DNA of 41,289 nt from Glomus cerebriforme. Lineage: Eukaryota > Glomeromycota > Glomeromycetes > Glomerales > Glomeraceae. The DNA lies in NCBI GenBank assembly GCA_003550305.1, contig QKYT01000197.1:128974-170262 (forward strand), read 5' to 3'. Shown piece by piece: positions 22,773-34,000 of this stretch (the first letter of the stretch is position 1; the number at the start of each line of letters is the position of its first letter). A model generated the notes under the pieces. The model ran no database searches, was not told the DNA's origin, and was given only the letters and a program-made list of their open reading frames with translations. The translations under genes were made by a program, and so were the position numbers.

Positions 22773-23401
22773 TAACAAATCGAAAGTTTTTTCTTACTTT
22801 TGGTGCACATATTGTAGTTATTTAAAAAACTTGATATTTATGAACCACTAAAAAAATCTGATAAAGTAAAACAAAAAAAAATGTATACTTCAGTTTATTA
22901 TGTTAGGTCTCGTATTATTCGTACGATAAGAAAGTAACTATTTTTGGCATCAGAACATGTTACAATGATACAACCGAAATGAGATCAACATTGATTTTAA
23001 TTCGTTTTGCAATAGTTATCTTATAGCTATGGACTCACTTCATACGAATCCCCAAGAATACACTTTAACCGTTTCTTGACAATAATATTTAAATTGAGAA
23101 ACTCAATTGACAAATCATGGCAATTATTTCAGAAAGACATCAAAATGAAGATGGAGAGTAACACAAAACAATTGATTATTATGACCCTCAAGACTTTAAA
23201 ATTGTTCTTCCTGCGATCGGTACTGGTGGGACTGCTTCGATTTATGCTGCAAATTGGAAAATAACACGATCGCTATTTGCAATTAAAAAATTTGCCAAAG
23301 GTCTTATAGAAGAAAAAGAAATCGAAAATGAGGTTTGTATATAATTCTTATATGATATAGTTGTGGCATTTAGATAACTTATAATTATTTTTTTCTATCA
23401 A

Positions 23402-23485
23402 GCATTAGAAAATGATCCTGCATTATTTTTAACGAAATGGGGTAAATTTTTGCCTAAAAATGAATTAGAAAAATTTGAATTTTAA
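23402..23485 (+). pseudogene. foreign exon-like fragment, CCDC97-like, inside the kinase
   Basis: ALENDPALFLTKWGKFLPKN and the following ELEKFEF lie between the glycine-loop exon and the HPNI segment, where kinases of this type normally continue directly. The pattern DPALFL-x-x-(W/Y)G-x-x-L-x-x-x-x-L-x-x-F recalls the CCDC97 C-terminal domain. It is too short to be certain. It could be an inserted gene fragment or a family-specific kinase insert. Confidence 0.35.
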
Positions 23486-24062
23486 GAGGCATGTGGATTC
23501 GTTTAATGGAAATGGTCAAATTTCATCCAAATATAGTTAAATTTTGGGAGTTACGAAATTTACAGGTAAACAGGTAAAATTATAACAGTTATAATATTTT
23601 ATTTTAAATACTTTACAATATATATGTTATTTCTTATAGATGGGAAAAATTATTCGCTTGTTCTTGAATATTGCAAATGGTGGAACATTAAGAAAATATT
23701 TAAGAAATAACGCTATAACTTTTAAATGGGAAAGTCAATTGAAATTTCCAAAGAGATCACGAGTGCAATTTTATGTTTACATGATAAAGAAATTATACAT
23801 AGAGATCTAGTAAGTTTAGTTGATTATATATATTAATTTTATAATTGATTTTTAATATAGTAATTAATTATATTTTTATTTTAGCATCCCAATAATATCT
23901 TAATACATCAACATACAATAAAATTAACAGATTTTGGATGTGCACGTCTACAAGGATCAGATTACTGTACAAAAGCGTATGGTGCAATACCATATATGGA
24001 TTCTAAAATTTTTAATAAAGAAACCGAACGGGATTCATATAATTTAACCAAAAAATCTGATA

Positions 24063-24069
24063 TACTGTA
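24063..24069. other. candidate Tc1-type excision scar that breaks the kinase frame
   Basis: Kinases of this family read SDIYSLGVLFWE here. The sequence gatatactgtatatagtttagg is five bases too long for that. Removing one ctgta restores the frame and leaves a single TA. Confidence 0.6.
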
Positions 24070-24539
24070 TATAGTTTAGGAGTATTATTCTGGGAATTAA
24101 CAAGTTGTAAATCACCTTTCGATTTTGAAACAAAGAATGATCATAATATTATTAATCTTATGTTAGATATTCTTAAGGATAAAGAGAAAAACCTATTCCA
24201 GGCACTAACAGTAAATTTGTTGAGCTTTATCAAAGTAAGTTTAAATTATAGTACAATATATTTAATAAAGATTACTTTATCTAATCTTAGTTTTTTTTTA
24301 TTTGAATAGAATGTCGGAAACGTGAACCAGACAAAAGACCAGATATTCGTCAAATAATCTTAGATCTTGATGATATTGACACTGAAAACAATGTATCAAC
24401 AACTAATTTTGATTCTGTTACTTTCAGTAACAGTAACTTCTTCGCAACTAAAAAGGGTGAAATAACAGAATTAGAAAATGAAAATTATGATGACTTTTTA
24501 GATTGCGATATATCAAATTATTATTGTAATTAGGATGTT

Positions 24540-25145
24540 TGATCAAAGGATAAAAATCAAGGTGGACGTTATTATACTATCCAGTATTATATAGAGATTG
24601 GCTAATTTATTTAAGGAATTAAAGAAATAGGAATGGGATTTAAAACCAAATATGTACGAATATTTTTATATAATTAAAGTGATTTTATTTATTTCCATTA
24701 CAAATAGTAATAATAACAAGCAACTCATGTACAAATTATATTGATTTCATTTAGAATCATCAAATCTGCTCGTTCAAAATATTCTTTTCGATTTTATTTT
24801 ATTAAATGTAAGAGATTGCGAACAATTTTCTTGTTCATGTCACATTTTATGATCTTTGAGAAATCGAATAAACAAAATATGTGTTTAAAATGAATATCCT
24901 AATCACGGAAAAAGTATAGATAAACTTTCGGGTGGTGGGTGAATTTACCACTTTCACAAATATTAATTTTTTCAAATATGATGAAACTTTACAATTAAAT
25001 TAGGGAATCAGCTACAGTGAAAGCGTTAATTGTAAAGTAAGTTGCAAGTTTTGATCGTCAACACCTGGGATATTTAACCACATTGAAATTATAATAAAAT
25101 TAAAATTATTAATACTTTCATAATCATAATAATCTTTTCATAAAA
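24540..25145. other. non-coding spacer
   Basis: AT-rich, with no gene or clear repeat seen. Confidence 0.5.
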
Positions 25146-25661
25146 AACGCTGTGTCCTTGTGTAATTCAATAGCCGCAGTAGTATCATATATGATAACTT
25201 TTATCAATTACTTACATCAAATAATCCAAATACAGATAAACCTTATGTGGATAACATTAGAGCATACAATAGTGTGCTTGCATTCACATCACTGGAAGCA
25301 AACATTGATGAAAACCTTGCAAATGCTAAAGAAGGTATTTACACTTTTCAAATCTATGGTGCTCTATATCATAGAATTGGTGGATTAATACTAAGAGATA
25401 AAGGATAACAACCATCATTTGCTCAAATTACTTTTATGACACAAATTTGGATAAAAAAGACAAACAATTTTTCTATATTTGAATTCTGATATGCTAAGTG
25501 CATTACAATTTGAACTATATGATATAAAAAATACATTTGTTCATAATTTGGTTATTTACCATATGGATATGAAACAATACAATAAACCAACAGCTGATGA
25601 AGTCACAGTCAACTTTTTAGATTCTGATTATATATTAGACCAGAATCTTGAACATCTATAA
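25146..25661 (+). pseudogene. Helitron helicase-like N-terminal domain fragment
   Basis: A frame giving IRAYNSVLAFTSLEANIDEN, then GIYTFQIYGALYHRIGGL, then (after breaks) QPSFAQITF, and SDMLSALQFELYDIK matches the Helitron_like_N region that precedes the Rep/helicase domains of eukaryotic Helitrons. Stops (TAA after RDKG at about 25,406) and a frame change near 25,430 inactivate it. No Rep HUH motif or Pif1 helicase motif follows, so only a fragment is present. I could not define Helitron ends (TC...CTRR plus hairpin). Confidence 0.7.
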
Positions 25662-26079
25662 AACAACTCATAATTTGACTTTACTATTAAAGTTTTAGCA
25701 AATTAGGTCAAATTTAAAAAGTTTAAAATAATTTTTTGCAATTTTCTTACCATTCAGAAGTCCAATTTTAATAAAGTTTTTTAATTTGTAGCTTTAATCA
25801 AATTTTACAAAATAAGTAGATAAAAGTATCAATTTTAATATAAATCAGTTATGAGTTATATATTAAATATCAAAATAACCTCATTGATAAATGATGATTT
25901 ATGACTAACATATCAAATAAAATCATCACGTGAGTATGTAATAATTATTCAAGGTAAAAAACTCTGACTAACTACCAATACGATATAAAAATTCAGATAA
26001 TTGTTAATATATTAAATTTTGAACTAATTTTTTTTATTTTAAAATTTACAACAAAAATATTACAATTATCTATATGTCT
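25662..26079. other. non-coding spacer
   Basis: AT-rich. Nothing recognised. Confidence 0.5.
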
Positions 26080-27690
26080 ATTCTTATTATTATTCCTACT
26101 ATTTGCACTTGGAACATTTTCATGTACTTTTGATGATAATAATGATATTTGTTGTACTTCTTGTTCTTAGGTAGATTCAACTTTAAAATTATTAAAATCA
26201 CAAAAAAATACAAGAAATTATTTCAGATTTTTCTAAAATATAAATTACCTAAATTTTGTTCAGTTTGATCAGATTTTCCATTATGATTAAATAAAACAGG
26301 CCCATCATTTCCTACTTCTGAAGTCCTATTCTTAGTAGTTCACCAAATAGCATTAGGTGGTGCATCTTTTTTCCAGACTTGATCTGTTAATACATTCTTC
26401 TATTTTTCTTCTACATAATTGTCTATTATATATAAAAGTTCTGTTACCTAAAATAATAAATAAAACTTGATAAATATATATGTAATTAATATATTTATGT
26501 ATATTATTTGACTTACTTTATCTGATCTTCAAGATAATTTATAAATTTTGATAAGTTTACATTCTATAAAAGCATTTTCTGAATCACTTTTCTCTGAAGA
26601 TTAATAGTCATTTTTGCTTGATATTTCATTCATATTTTCAAGTCTGAATTCTTCTAACTATTCTTAATAAATCAGATTATCTACTATTGATAGTATTTCT
26701 TTGATCTTTGTTCTCTTTTCTGCAATTATAAAATATATAAATAATATCAATTGGAAAAAAATGGAATGGAAAAAAAAGAATTTACAAAAATTTGCAAAAT
26801 AAAATTTATCTCAGATAATTAATTGGTTATATATTCAATTACTTTTTTTTACTTTTTTTGATTATTGTCAAACTGTTTAGTTTTCAATTTACGTCTTCCA
26901 TTTTTATGATAATCTGATAATATATTTTTAATGTAACAAACATTAAACTAACATTATCTAAGAATTTTATGAATATTCAGAATAAATTTTCACTTTAACT
27001 GTGATATAATAATACTAAATTTCTTAGTATAGTCAATTAGAAACTTATTGAATTTAGTACTATACAGTAAACTTTTTATTTTATTCTATAACAAAATAAA
27101 ATTAAACAAATGAAAATTAAATAAATAAATAAATTAAACAATAATAAAATATATTAAAATAAAACAAACTTTAATTTATTTTTAGTATTCTTTAATAAAT
27201 TATTTTTGTGCTTCTATATTCACTAATTGTTCATCATCATCTTTTAAATAAAAGTCTTCATATTTTGGATTTATTTTCATAATGCTCTCTTTATCAGATT
27301 CATATTCATAATTATGACTTTTAATCATTCTTTTATTTAGTTGATCTTTAATTAGTTCATCTCTTTGAGAAATTTGAGATTATATAAATGAACTTAAAAT
27401 ATGAATTTCTGCTAAAATATAGGTGAAACTGATTTTCATTTGCTCTTACATATTTATTATTCCATTTTCAAGCTTTAATATATATTTTTATATATATAAA
27501 AATAATAATACTTAATAGTAAAATTGTATATTAATTTAACAAAATTAAAATAACATTTGAATTTGCATTTGTGCTTCTATTATAAATATAATTTCTATTA
27601 TTTTTCATTAAATCTTCTTATAAATATAAACATCTGTAATTATAGGTAAATTGTCTATCATATATAGAGATTCTCTAAATATTTGAATAA
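26080..27690 (-). pseudogene. multi-exon pseudogene, unidentified family
   Basis: On the minus strand, coding-like segments separated by GT-AG-type gaps are readable. Near 27,380-27,200: RDELIKDQLNKRMIKSHNYE and DDDEQLVNIEAQK. Near 26,720-26,520: RTKIKEILSIVDNLIY, LEEFRLENMNEISSKNDY and SSEKSDSENAFIECKLIKIY. Near 26,450-26,250: KNVLTDQVWKKDAPPNAIW and TTKNRTSEVGNDGPVLFNHN. Near 26,180-26,085: EQEVQQISLLSSKVHENV. At least seven in-frame stops interrupt these segments, and each could come from CAA, CAG or CGA by one C-to-T change. I half-recognise NRTSEVGNDGP text from repeated Rhizophagus proteins but cannot name a function. Exon limits are approximate, and the part above 27,410 is the least certain. 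Confidence 0.45.
27063..27069. other. TACAGTA 7-mer
   Basis: A candidate excision scar in non-coding sequence. No paralogue is available to test it. Confidence 0.25.
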
Positions 27691-28510
27691 TCAACAAATA
27701 ATAAAAAATAAAGTGATATATGTGCAATTAAAGAATTTTGTTTTAAAGGTATTATGAAAAAATTGTTACAAAATTAAATTACAAGTGAAATATAAAATTT
27801 ATCTTAAAAAAAAAGTAAATGAGACAAAATTTTATTATAGTTTTTATTATTTATGTATTACTTAAATAATTGTTTTTCAGTACTTTTTAATTAATTATAT
27901 GATTATATGGAATTTAGTTTAATTTTTGAAATAAAGTGTGATATGCACTAGCTATATATAAGGAATGTCTAAAGTAAAGCAGAATTATAGAACTATAGTA
28001 CATATCTGTCATCCTTGCATCATATCATCATTTTCTATTTTTCTTAATTATTCTAAGAACTTATTTTGATAAGTAAAATCCTATTTATTACCTGTTATTT
28101 GTCACATGCATAATATAATTCTAACCAAAAATTCTACAAAAATCATGTGATTCTGCTTCACTTTAGATATACCCAATATATATATATTTTTTTATCCTTT
28201 ATAGAGTTTGATTTGATAATTCCACAATTTTATTATAGTAATCAAAAATTAGCAAAAAGTTTGTTTCATAGTATAATTTAACTAATTTTCAAAAATAGAT
28301 AATAAATATACTATTGTTTAAAATAAATTTAAATATTTTAGAATTACATATATTCATCATACAAAAATATGTAAATTAACTAAAAATATTAGAAATTGAT
28401 TTATTTTTTTATATTAAATGTTCCTTTATCAACATATAAAATTTACATAATTTTCAATTATTATTTTTTTTTATCAAATCTTAAAAATTAATTAAAGTTT
28501 ATAATAATTA
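27691..28510. other. AT-rich spacer before the LINE
   Basis: No gene recognised. It ends at the 5' target-site duplication of the retrotransposon. Confidence 0.5.
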
Positions 28511-28526
28511 ATATATAATCTTCAAT
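28511..28526 (+). repeat. 5' target-site duplication of the LINE
   Basis: 16-bp exact match to 37,082-37,097. Confidence 0.85.
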
Positions 28527-28677
28527 CAAGAAAAGATTGAAAAACTCTTTCCACTAAATTTCTGACCACAAAATTTAGTAACGACAAAACACATTTTTAT
28601 TATTAACTTAATACTAACAATTATTTCTTTATTAATTTACTTCGCACAATTATTGTTTTATTACTAACCCTTACAAC

Positions 28678-31095
28678 ATGGAACAACAATTTTCTTTGTT
28701 TAAAAATTTTTTGTTCTTCAAAGAACAGGAAAAAATTTCCTTAACTAAATACACTCTTCTTTTAGTTTCTAATTTAGATTTATCCATTGCAAGATTTATT
28801 GGCTCTACGGATCCCACTCACGTTTTGCTTATATGGCTTATTAGAAACCTTTTACAATTTCAGGATGAAGAAATAAAAAATATCAAAGTTTCTTTTTNCT
28901 NCCCTGGTTCTTGGAACTATATTATGTCTCCCAAAATGGATACTAATATCAATGTAAACAACAATACGTCNTCTAATTATAATGATNACAAAGTATANAG
29001 GNATGACNACANTCNGNCCCNTTTAGGTAATATTCCCAGAACTGGCAAGGACCCTCCTCTCAAATACGATAAACAACACGTGGACACCGATCATAATGAT
29101 ACGTCTACTATTAATGCGGTTAATCATAATGTTAACAACAATAACAATATGAAAATGCGTGAGTTATATCCAACTTCACGCGTCAACCCTCATGAAAACA
29201 TCAACAATAACACTATAGAAGATCACGAGACCTCACCGATGCAAGACGTTATACCGCTCGCTCTGATCAATGTATTTTCTAATATTATTCATAATGTCAG
29301 CGACCAGTCCACTCCCGTCAACGACATCAATTCATCCTCACCTAGTATCCCGATGGACACATCTTTCACCAATGATCCTCTTATTAAGAAAGCTAACAAA
29401 CACAAGAAGAAAAAATTAAAACAGGAACTTACGACGGCTGGCTCTTCTGAATTTGAGTCATCGCATGTACCTACAGATATGCTGATTGATATTTCTGACA
29501 GTGCTTTTGTACCCTCTGAACAGAACTCGCCTAATGCTTCCATTATAGACCAAACAATTTCGATCCCTAAAGAAATTATGGATATCACCTTTAATGAGAT
29601 CATCAGTGAATCGATTGACATAATCGTCAACCAATTAGATTCCACTCACTTATCAGAACCTAACCATAATCTGACAAAAGATCAGTTATCTACCCGATAT
29701 TCGCCATCCTCAACTTCCACTGGCATTTTAGATAAATCTCATTCCTTTACCCCATCCAATACTCCTATCTCACAGGATGATTCTTCGATACATACACTTT
29801 CTTTTGATGTCAATGTCGCCGTCCAAAGAGCTCAAGTTGCCATCAAGAAAAATTTCTGCATTAAAGCTATTAAAGCCATTAGACACAAAAAAGAATATCT
29901 TAAGAGCATCAAAGCAGATGAATCATCATCTAACCGTTCGCAACATGCATTATCACCTCCACTAGAATATACTTATGATGGATTCCTCACAGTAGATGAC
30001 ATCAAGTTGGATTCATCCATACAAAACCATGAAGAATTACTTGCTTTCACTGAATTATTCATGCGAAAATTCGAATACTTCTCTAGTGTTAATTACTGTT
30101 CTACTGAACCGGTTCCTTCTATCATTGTTAAATTCTCTAAATATAAAGACCTAGTAAAGGCCGCAAATTATTTTAAGCACAGTCACTACACAGGAAGAAT
30201 GAAACTCATACCCAAGACGTATTACAGAATGGGTAGAGACAAAGTATCATGCAGAGAATTCAAGATTATTAACGTTCCAATTAGTGTCAATTTAGATGTG
30301 GTGGAACAAGCAATTAGAACTATTCTTAAAGGGNAATCTTTTTATCTCTGACATCCTTCCAAACACATAGTTGACAAAAAATCAAGCACCAAGGATATTT
30401 TCTTTACTACTTCGAGCAGTCGAGCTTGCAACTTTCTCAAACAAACATGGTCCATTATTATCAACAATGATGTTTTTAGACTCACACCGGCTTTTTTCAA
30501 GAAATCTGATCTTAAGCTCTGCAATAAATTCATAGGCAAATTCTCTGGATTTTCAACTGCACATAACCTTGCTTATATCAAAGATCATTTACAAGATATT
30601 ACGAACCTTAAAAATGTCTATAAAAGAGATGATGATCAGAATATTTACTTCGAATTTGCGTCAGAATCTGATCTTTTCAACGCGTACAGCACCAATCTAT
30701 ATATTGATAATCTAAAACTTAAAGGAGTTCCTAGAGACACCAATTGGTCCGATAGAGATGCTTTCCTCAGCTCTCGCTGCTCCAAACGTCCTAAATTGAC
30801 ACTGGTTCCTTCCACTTGTGCCACTGGGACCAACCGCGTCCACATCTCATCTCCCAGAAAAATGTGTTCTCCTTTCTTCGATTTAATTGAAGATGAACTC
30901 ATTTCCAACTCTTGGAATATTGATACTGTTAAGAAAGACGAAGATGTTAACACTTGCTCGATACAAATACTTCATAATTCTTATGGCCTACATTTACCTA
31001 CTACAGCTCAAGGACCTGCCCTTATGGATACTATATATGCTAATTCTCTCAATAATTCAGTCCAGTCTTCCCATGAATGGGAAGCCCAACCGTGA
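28678..31095 (+). pseudogene. LINE ORF1, one in-frame stop
   Basis: The frame opens with MEQQFSLFKNFLFFKEQEK and runs about 557 codons to TGA at 30,349-30,351. It then continues in the same frame for about 248 codons to TGA at 31,093-31,095, so one point stop splits an ORF1 of about 805 codons. The ambiguous base at 30,334 is close to it. The first half is low-complexity, Asn/Asp/Ser/Thr-rich, with a Lys-rich stretch (KKANKHKKKKLKQE). The middle has VPSIIVKFSKYKDLVKAANY and REFKIINVPISVNLDVVEQA, and the second half has NIYFEFASESDLFNAYSTN; these beta-alpha patterns suggest RRM-like folds. No CCHC knuckle is seen. The likely role is RNA binding in the ribonucleoprotein particle. Confidence 0.75.
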
Positions 31096-34000
31096 TAAAC
31101 TGGCATTTCTGTTTCAACGTCTTTAATTCTTTAACAAATTTGAATTACAGTCAGAAGAGGGTGGATCCCTTTCCTCCGTCCACACAATTCCCCTTAACGA
31201 TAGTCCAGGAGGCATTACATTTTCAGATACTTATCACTCTCCAATAAACATCAGGACTTCTCCCCATCCCAGTCCTTCACATTTTGAACTTTTATCTACT
31301 CTAAACATTATACATAATAACATTAATGGATTGAGAAGTACTCCTACCAAGCTCATTCAACTCATGGAGTTCGCCACAGATTCTCGCGCTTACATTGTTG
31401 AAGTTACAGAAACTAATATTGATAGCAAAGCTGGCAACTTTATCCCCTATAACCAACATTACAAAGGATATTTTTCAGATTGTGACGATAAAATTAAAGG
31501 CTCAGGAGTTGCCTTATTAATATACGAGATTTGGCTCAAACATTTAGGCAAGATCGAATGCCCTAATCCTTACTACATCGAAGCCACCTTTTATTTTAAA
31601 GGATGTACATGTCACATAGGGGTCGTATACATGAAACTAAATAACAAATCCAATTCATTCCACATCACCGCACTAATTAAAGATAAGCTCATTAATTACA
31701 ATAGAAGAGAAGAACCTTTCATTATTTTAGGAGATTTTAATACTCTCTGAAATAAAAGGCTCGATCACTCTAGACAAAGAGGACATTTAGGGTCCGCGTA
31801 TAGGCTCTTCATCTCATTGGATAAACTAGATTATATAGACTCATTTAAAGAACTTCATCCAAATTCAAGAACTTACTCATACACACATGATTCTACAAAA
31901 ACAAGGATAGATTATATCTGGCTTTCCCCGGCTTTTTCTGATACTTTACTTAAAGCGGATATTATAACATCACTAGACATCACTGATTCTAATCATGATA
32001 TTAACTTTTCCTCCATTAATTTTGGTTTCCATATTTCTTACAATATACACAACACTTACATCAACAGCAGTCAAGAACAATGGAAAGTTTATCAATACGA
32101 CAAAGCTTCAGCTGAATAGTGGTCTGCTTATCGCTCACAAGTCACTGAACTTTTACAATCAGAAGGAGTTCTGTCTCTAATCGACTCACTTTCTCCTCAT
32201 ACTTTCGATCAAAACAATGCCGATCGTATTTGGGACTTAATCTCCTCATCGATTCAACAAGCTGCTGATAATAATATACCCTTTTCACTAGTCTCCAATA
32301 AAAATCTCAAAAGGGCCCAAATCCACAAACACAAATCCTTTTATAAAAGTCTTCAAAGTACTTTCTAATTTAAGGAAATTGCTTAATACTACTAAAAACT
32401 TTCAAGACCCTTCGTATTTTCCACCCGACTTGTTACATACGTTTCAGAACCTTCAACGTTCTATTTCTCGTCTTAAACTTTCGCCTCTTGACGAATTCGC
32501 CAATGGATACAAAGACTTACCTGCACCTTCATGGTACGATTCCATTCATATATGGATTGACTATCAAAAGGCGACTCTACTTAAAATTTTTCACAAAGAA
32601 CAAGACGATAATATTAAAGATGCTATTAATAAATGAAATTACAACATTATCAATGACCAAACGAAAATGCTTAATTCTATTTTGGAACGGTCTTCAAAAA
32701 AGATAGTCATTAATCGCTTAAGAATCAACACGGATACTCCAGAAGAATCTATGTTATTCGAACCTGATGAAGTCAAAAAAGAAGCAGCTTATACTTTCCA
32801 AAAGATATTTAGAAATCGCTATCACAAATTTGATAATTTATCTGCAGAATGGGCGGAGATATACCACTCTATGGACTCAATCGACCCTGATATTTACAGT
32901 ACACTCTCTTGGGCCCCTACAAGGGAAGAATGGCTTTCAATTCTAAAGAATTCAAATAATGACTCTGCTCCTGGCATTTCTGGCATCAGATATACCTTAA
33001 TTAAGAAATGTCCTTTAAAGATTCAGGATGTTTTTGCCAAATTTGCAGGTTATTCGTTAGCTACCGCCATTATTCCAAAGAAATAGAAATTATCACAACT
33101 TATCCCCATTCCTAAACCGACTGAGTGGAATTACAACCTATCACAAACTCGTCCCATTCTACTTTTAGAATGCTTCTGGAAATGCATCGTTAAAATACTT
33201 ACCTCTAGATTATCCTCTATTTGTACTCATCACAACGTGCTCAAAGGGCCAAATTATGCAGGACTTCCTGGCAATGACATTTCCACTCCCCTAACATTAT
33301 TAAATAATCTTATTTCAGAAGCCAAAAGGTCAAAGTCAGAGTTGTGGCTAGCTAATCAAGACATGCAAAAAGCATTTGACTCCGTTTCAATGACATCCTT
33401 ATGAAAATCCCTCGAACGCATCAAAGTACCAAATATTGCTGTAGAATTTATCATTAATTTGTTTGATTCAAGACAAATTGCCATTATCACAGAATTCAGA
33501 CTCACCAATTTTTTTACGGCTGAAGCTGGTATCGATCAAGGAGAGGTGATCTCCCCCTCCTTTAGCGCATTTTTTACGACCCGCTTCTTTACAAAGTCCA
33601 GCATTCGGGAAATTGTAGCATTCTTTTCCAAGTTTCTTCCACTCCTAATAATTCTTAGCTATTTACAGATAATCCAACACTGATTAAGGCTGCTGCTTCT
33701 GCTTATGCAGACGACACGCAATGGATTGGCAACTCAAAATCTGATTTGCAGCATATCATTAACATTTCAAATGAATTTTTTGACATCAACGACATACAAA
33801 TTAACGGAAAAAAGTTGTCACTAATAGTTTTTAATCCCACTTTACCAAAGGATCAATGCAATATTATGATGGGTAATGGACAGAACAGTAACTTGATCTA
33901 TGCCCTCGACAAAAGTCTCACTGAACGAATTCTTGGTATTTGGTTCATTACGGGCAACTAACATACCGCTGATGTCAATACAGCCTCTCTTGAAATTAGG

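Larger units (their letters stand above)
17690..23000 (+). repeat. segmental duplication, copy 2
   Basis: This is the better-preserved partner of 8036-13,600, with the same order of gene, intron, AT-rich spacer, ESAADD-type block and tail. Relative to copy 1 it has an extra stretch of about 330 bp at roughly 19,575-19,890. It also has 5-base gains at 20,454 and 22,766. Confidence 0.85.
23117..24533 (+). pseudogene. TKL-type protein kinase, broken
   Basis: The kinase motifs appear in order: glycine loop IGTGGTASIY and AIKKF (Lys) in exon 1; FHPNIVKFW; LVLEY and IIHRDL; HPNNILIH and TDFGCARL (DFG); IPYMDSKIF; LGVLFWELTSCKSPF; and KREPDKRPDI near the end. Introns with GTAAGT donors at 23,820-23,884 and 24,235-24,309 and another ending at 23,639 fit a family gene structure I associate with Rhizophagus kinases. 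Lesions: in-frame TAA at 23,159 (CAA would restore Gln), frame slips after FW, at EY and at QLKF, and a 5-base gain at 24,063 that puts a stop just after SDI. The catalytic Lys, Asp and DFG are all still present, so inactivation looks recent. It cannot make a full kinase as assembled. Confidence 0.82.

Noticed and set aside
23963..23969. TACTGTA inside the kinase as a scar
   Set aside because: It codes in frame (DYCT) within a well-kept segment; removing five bases would break the frame.
29289..29645. 118-codon minus-strand frame inside LINE ORF1
   Set aside because: A shadow of the Ser/Thr/Asp-rich ORF1; no independent support.
32895..32901. TACAGTA in LINE ORF2 as a scar
   Set aside because: It is ordinary in-frame coding sequence (DIYSTLSW).
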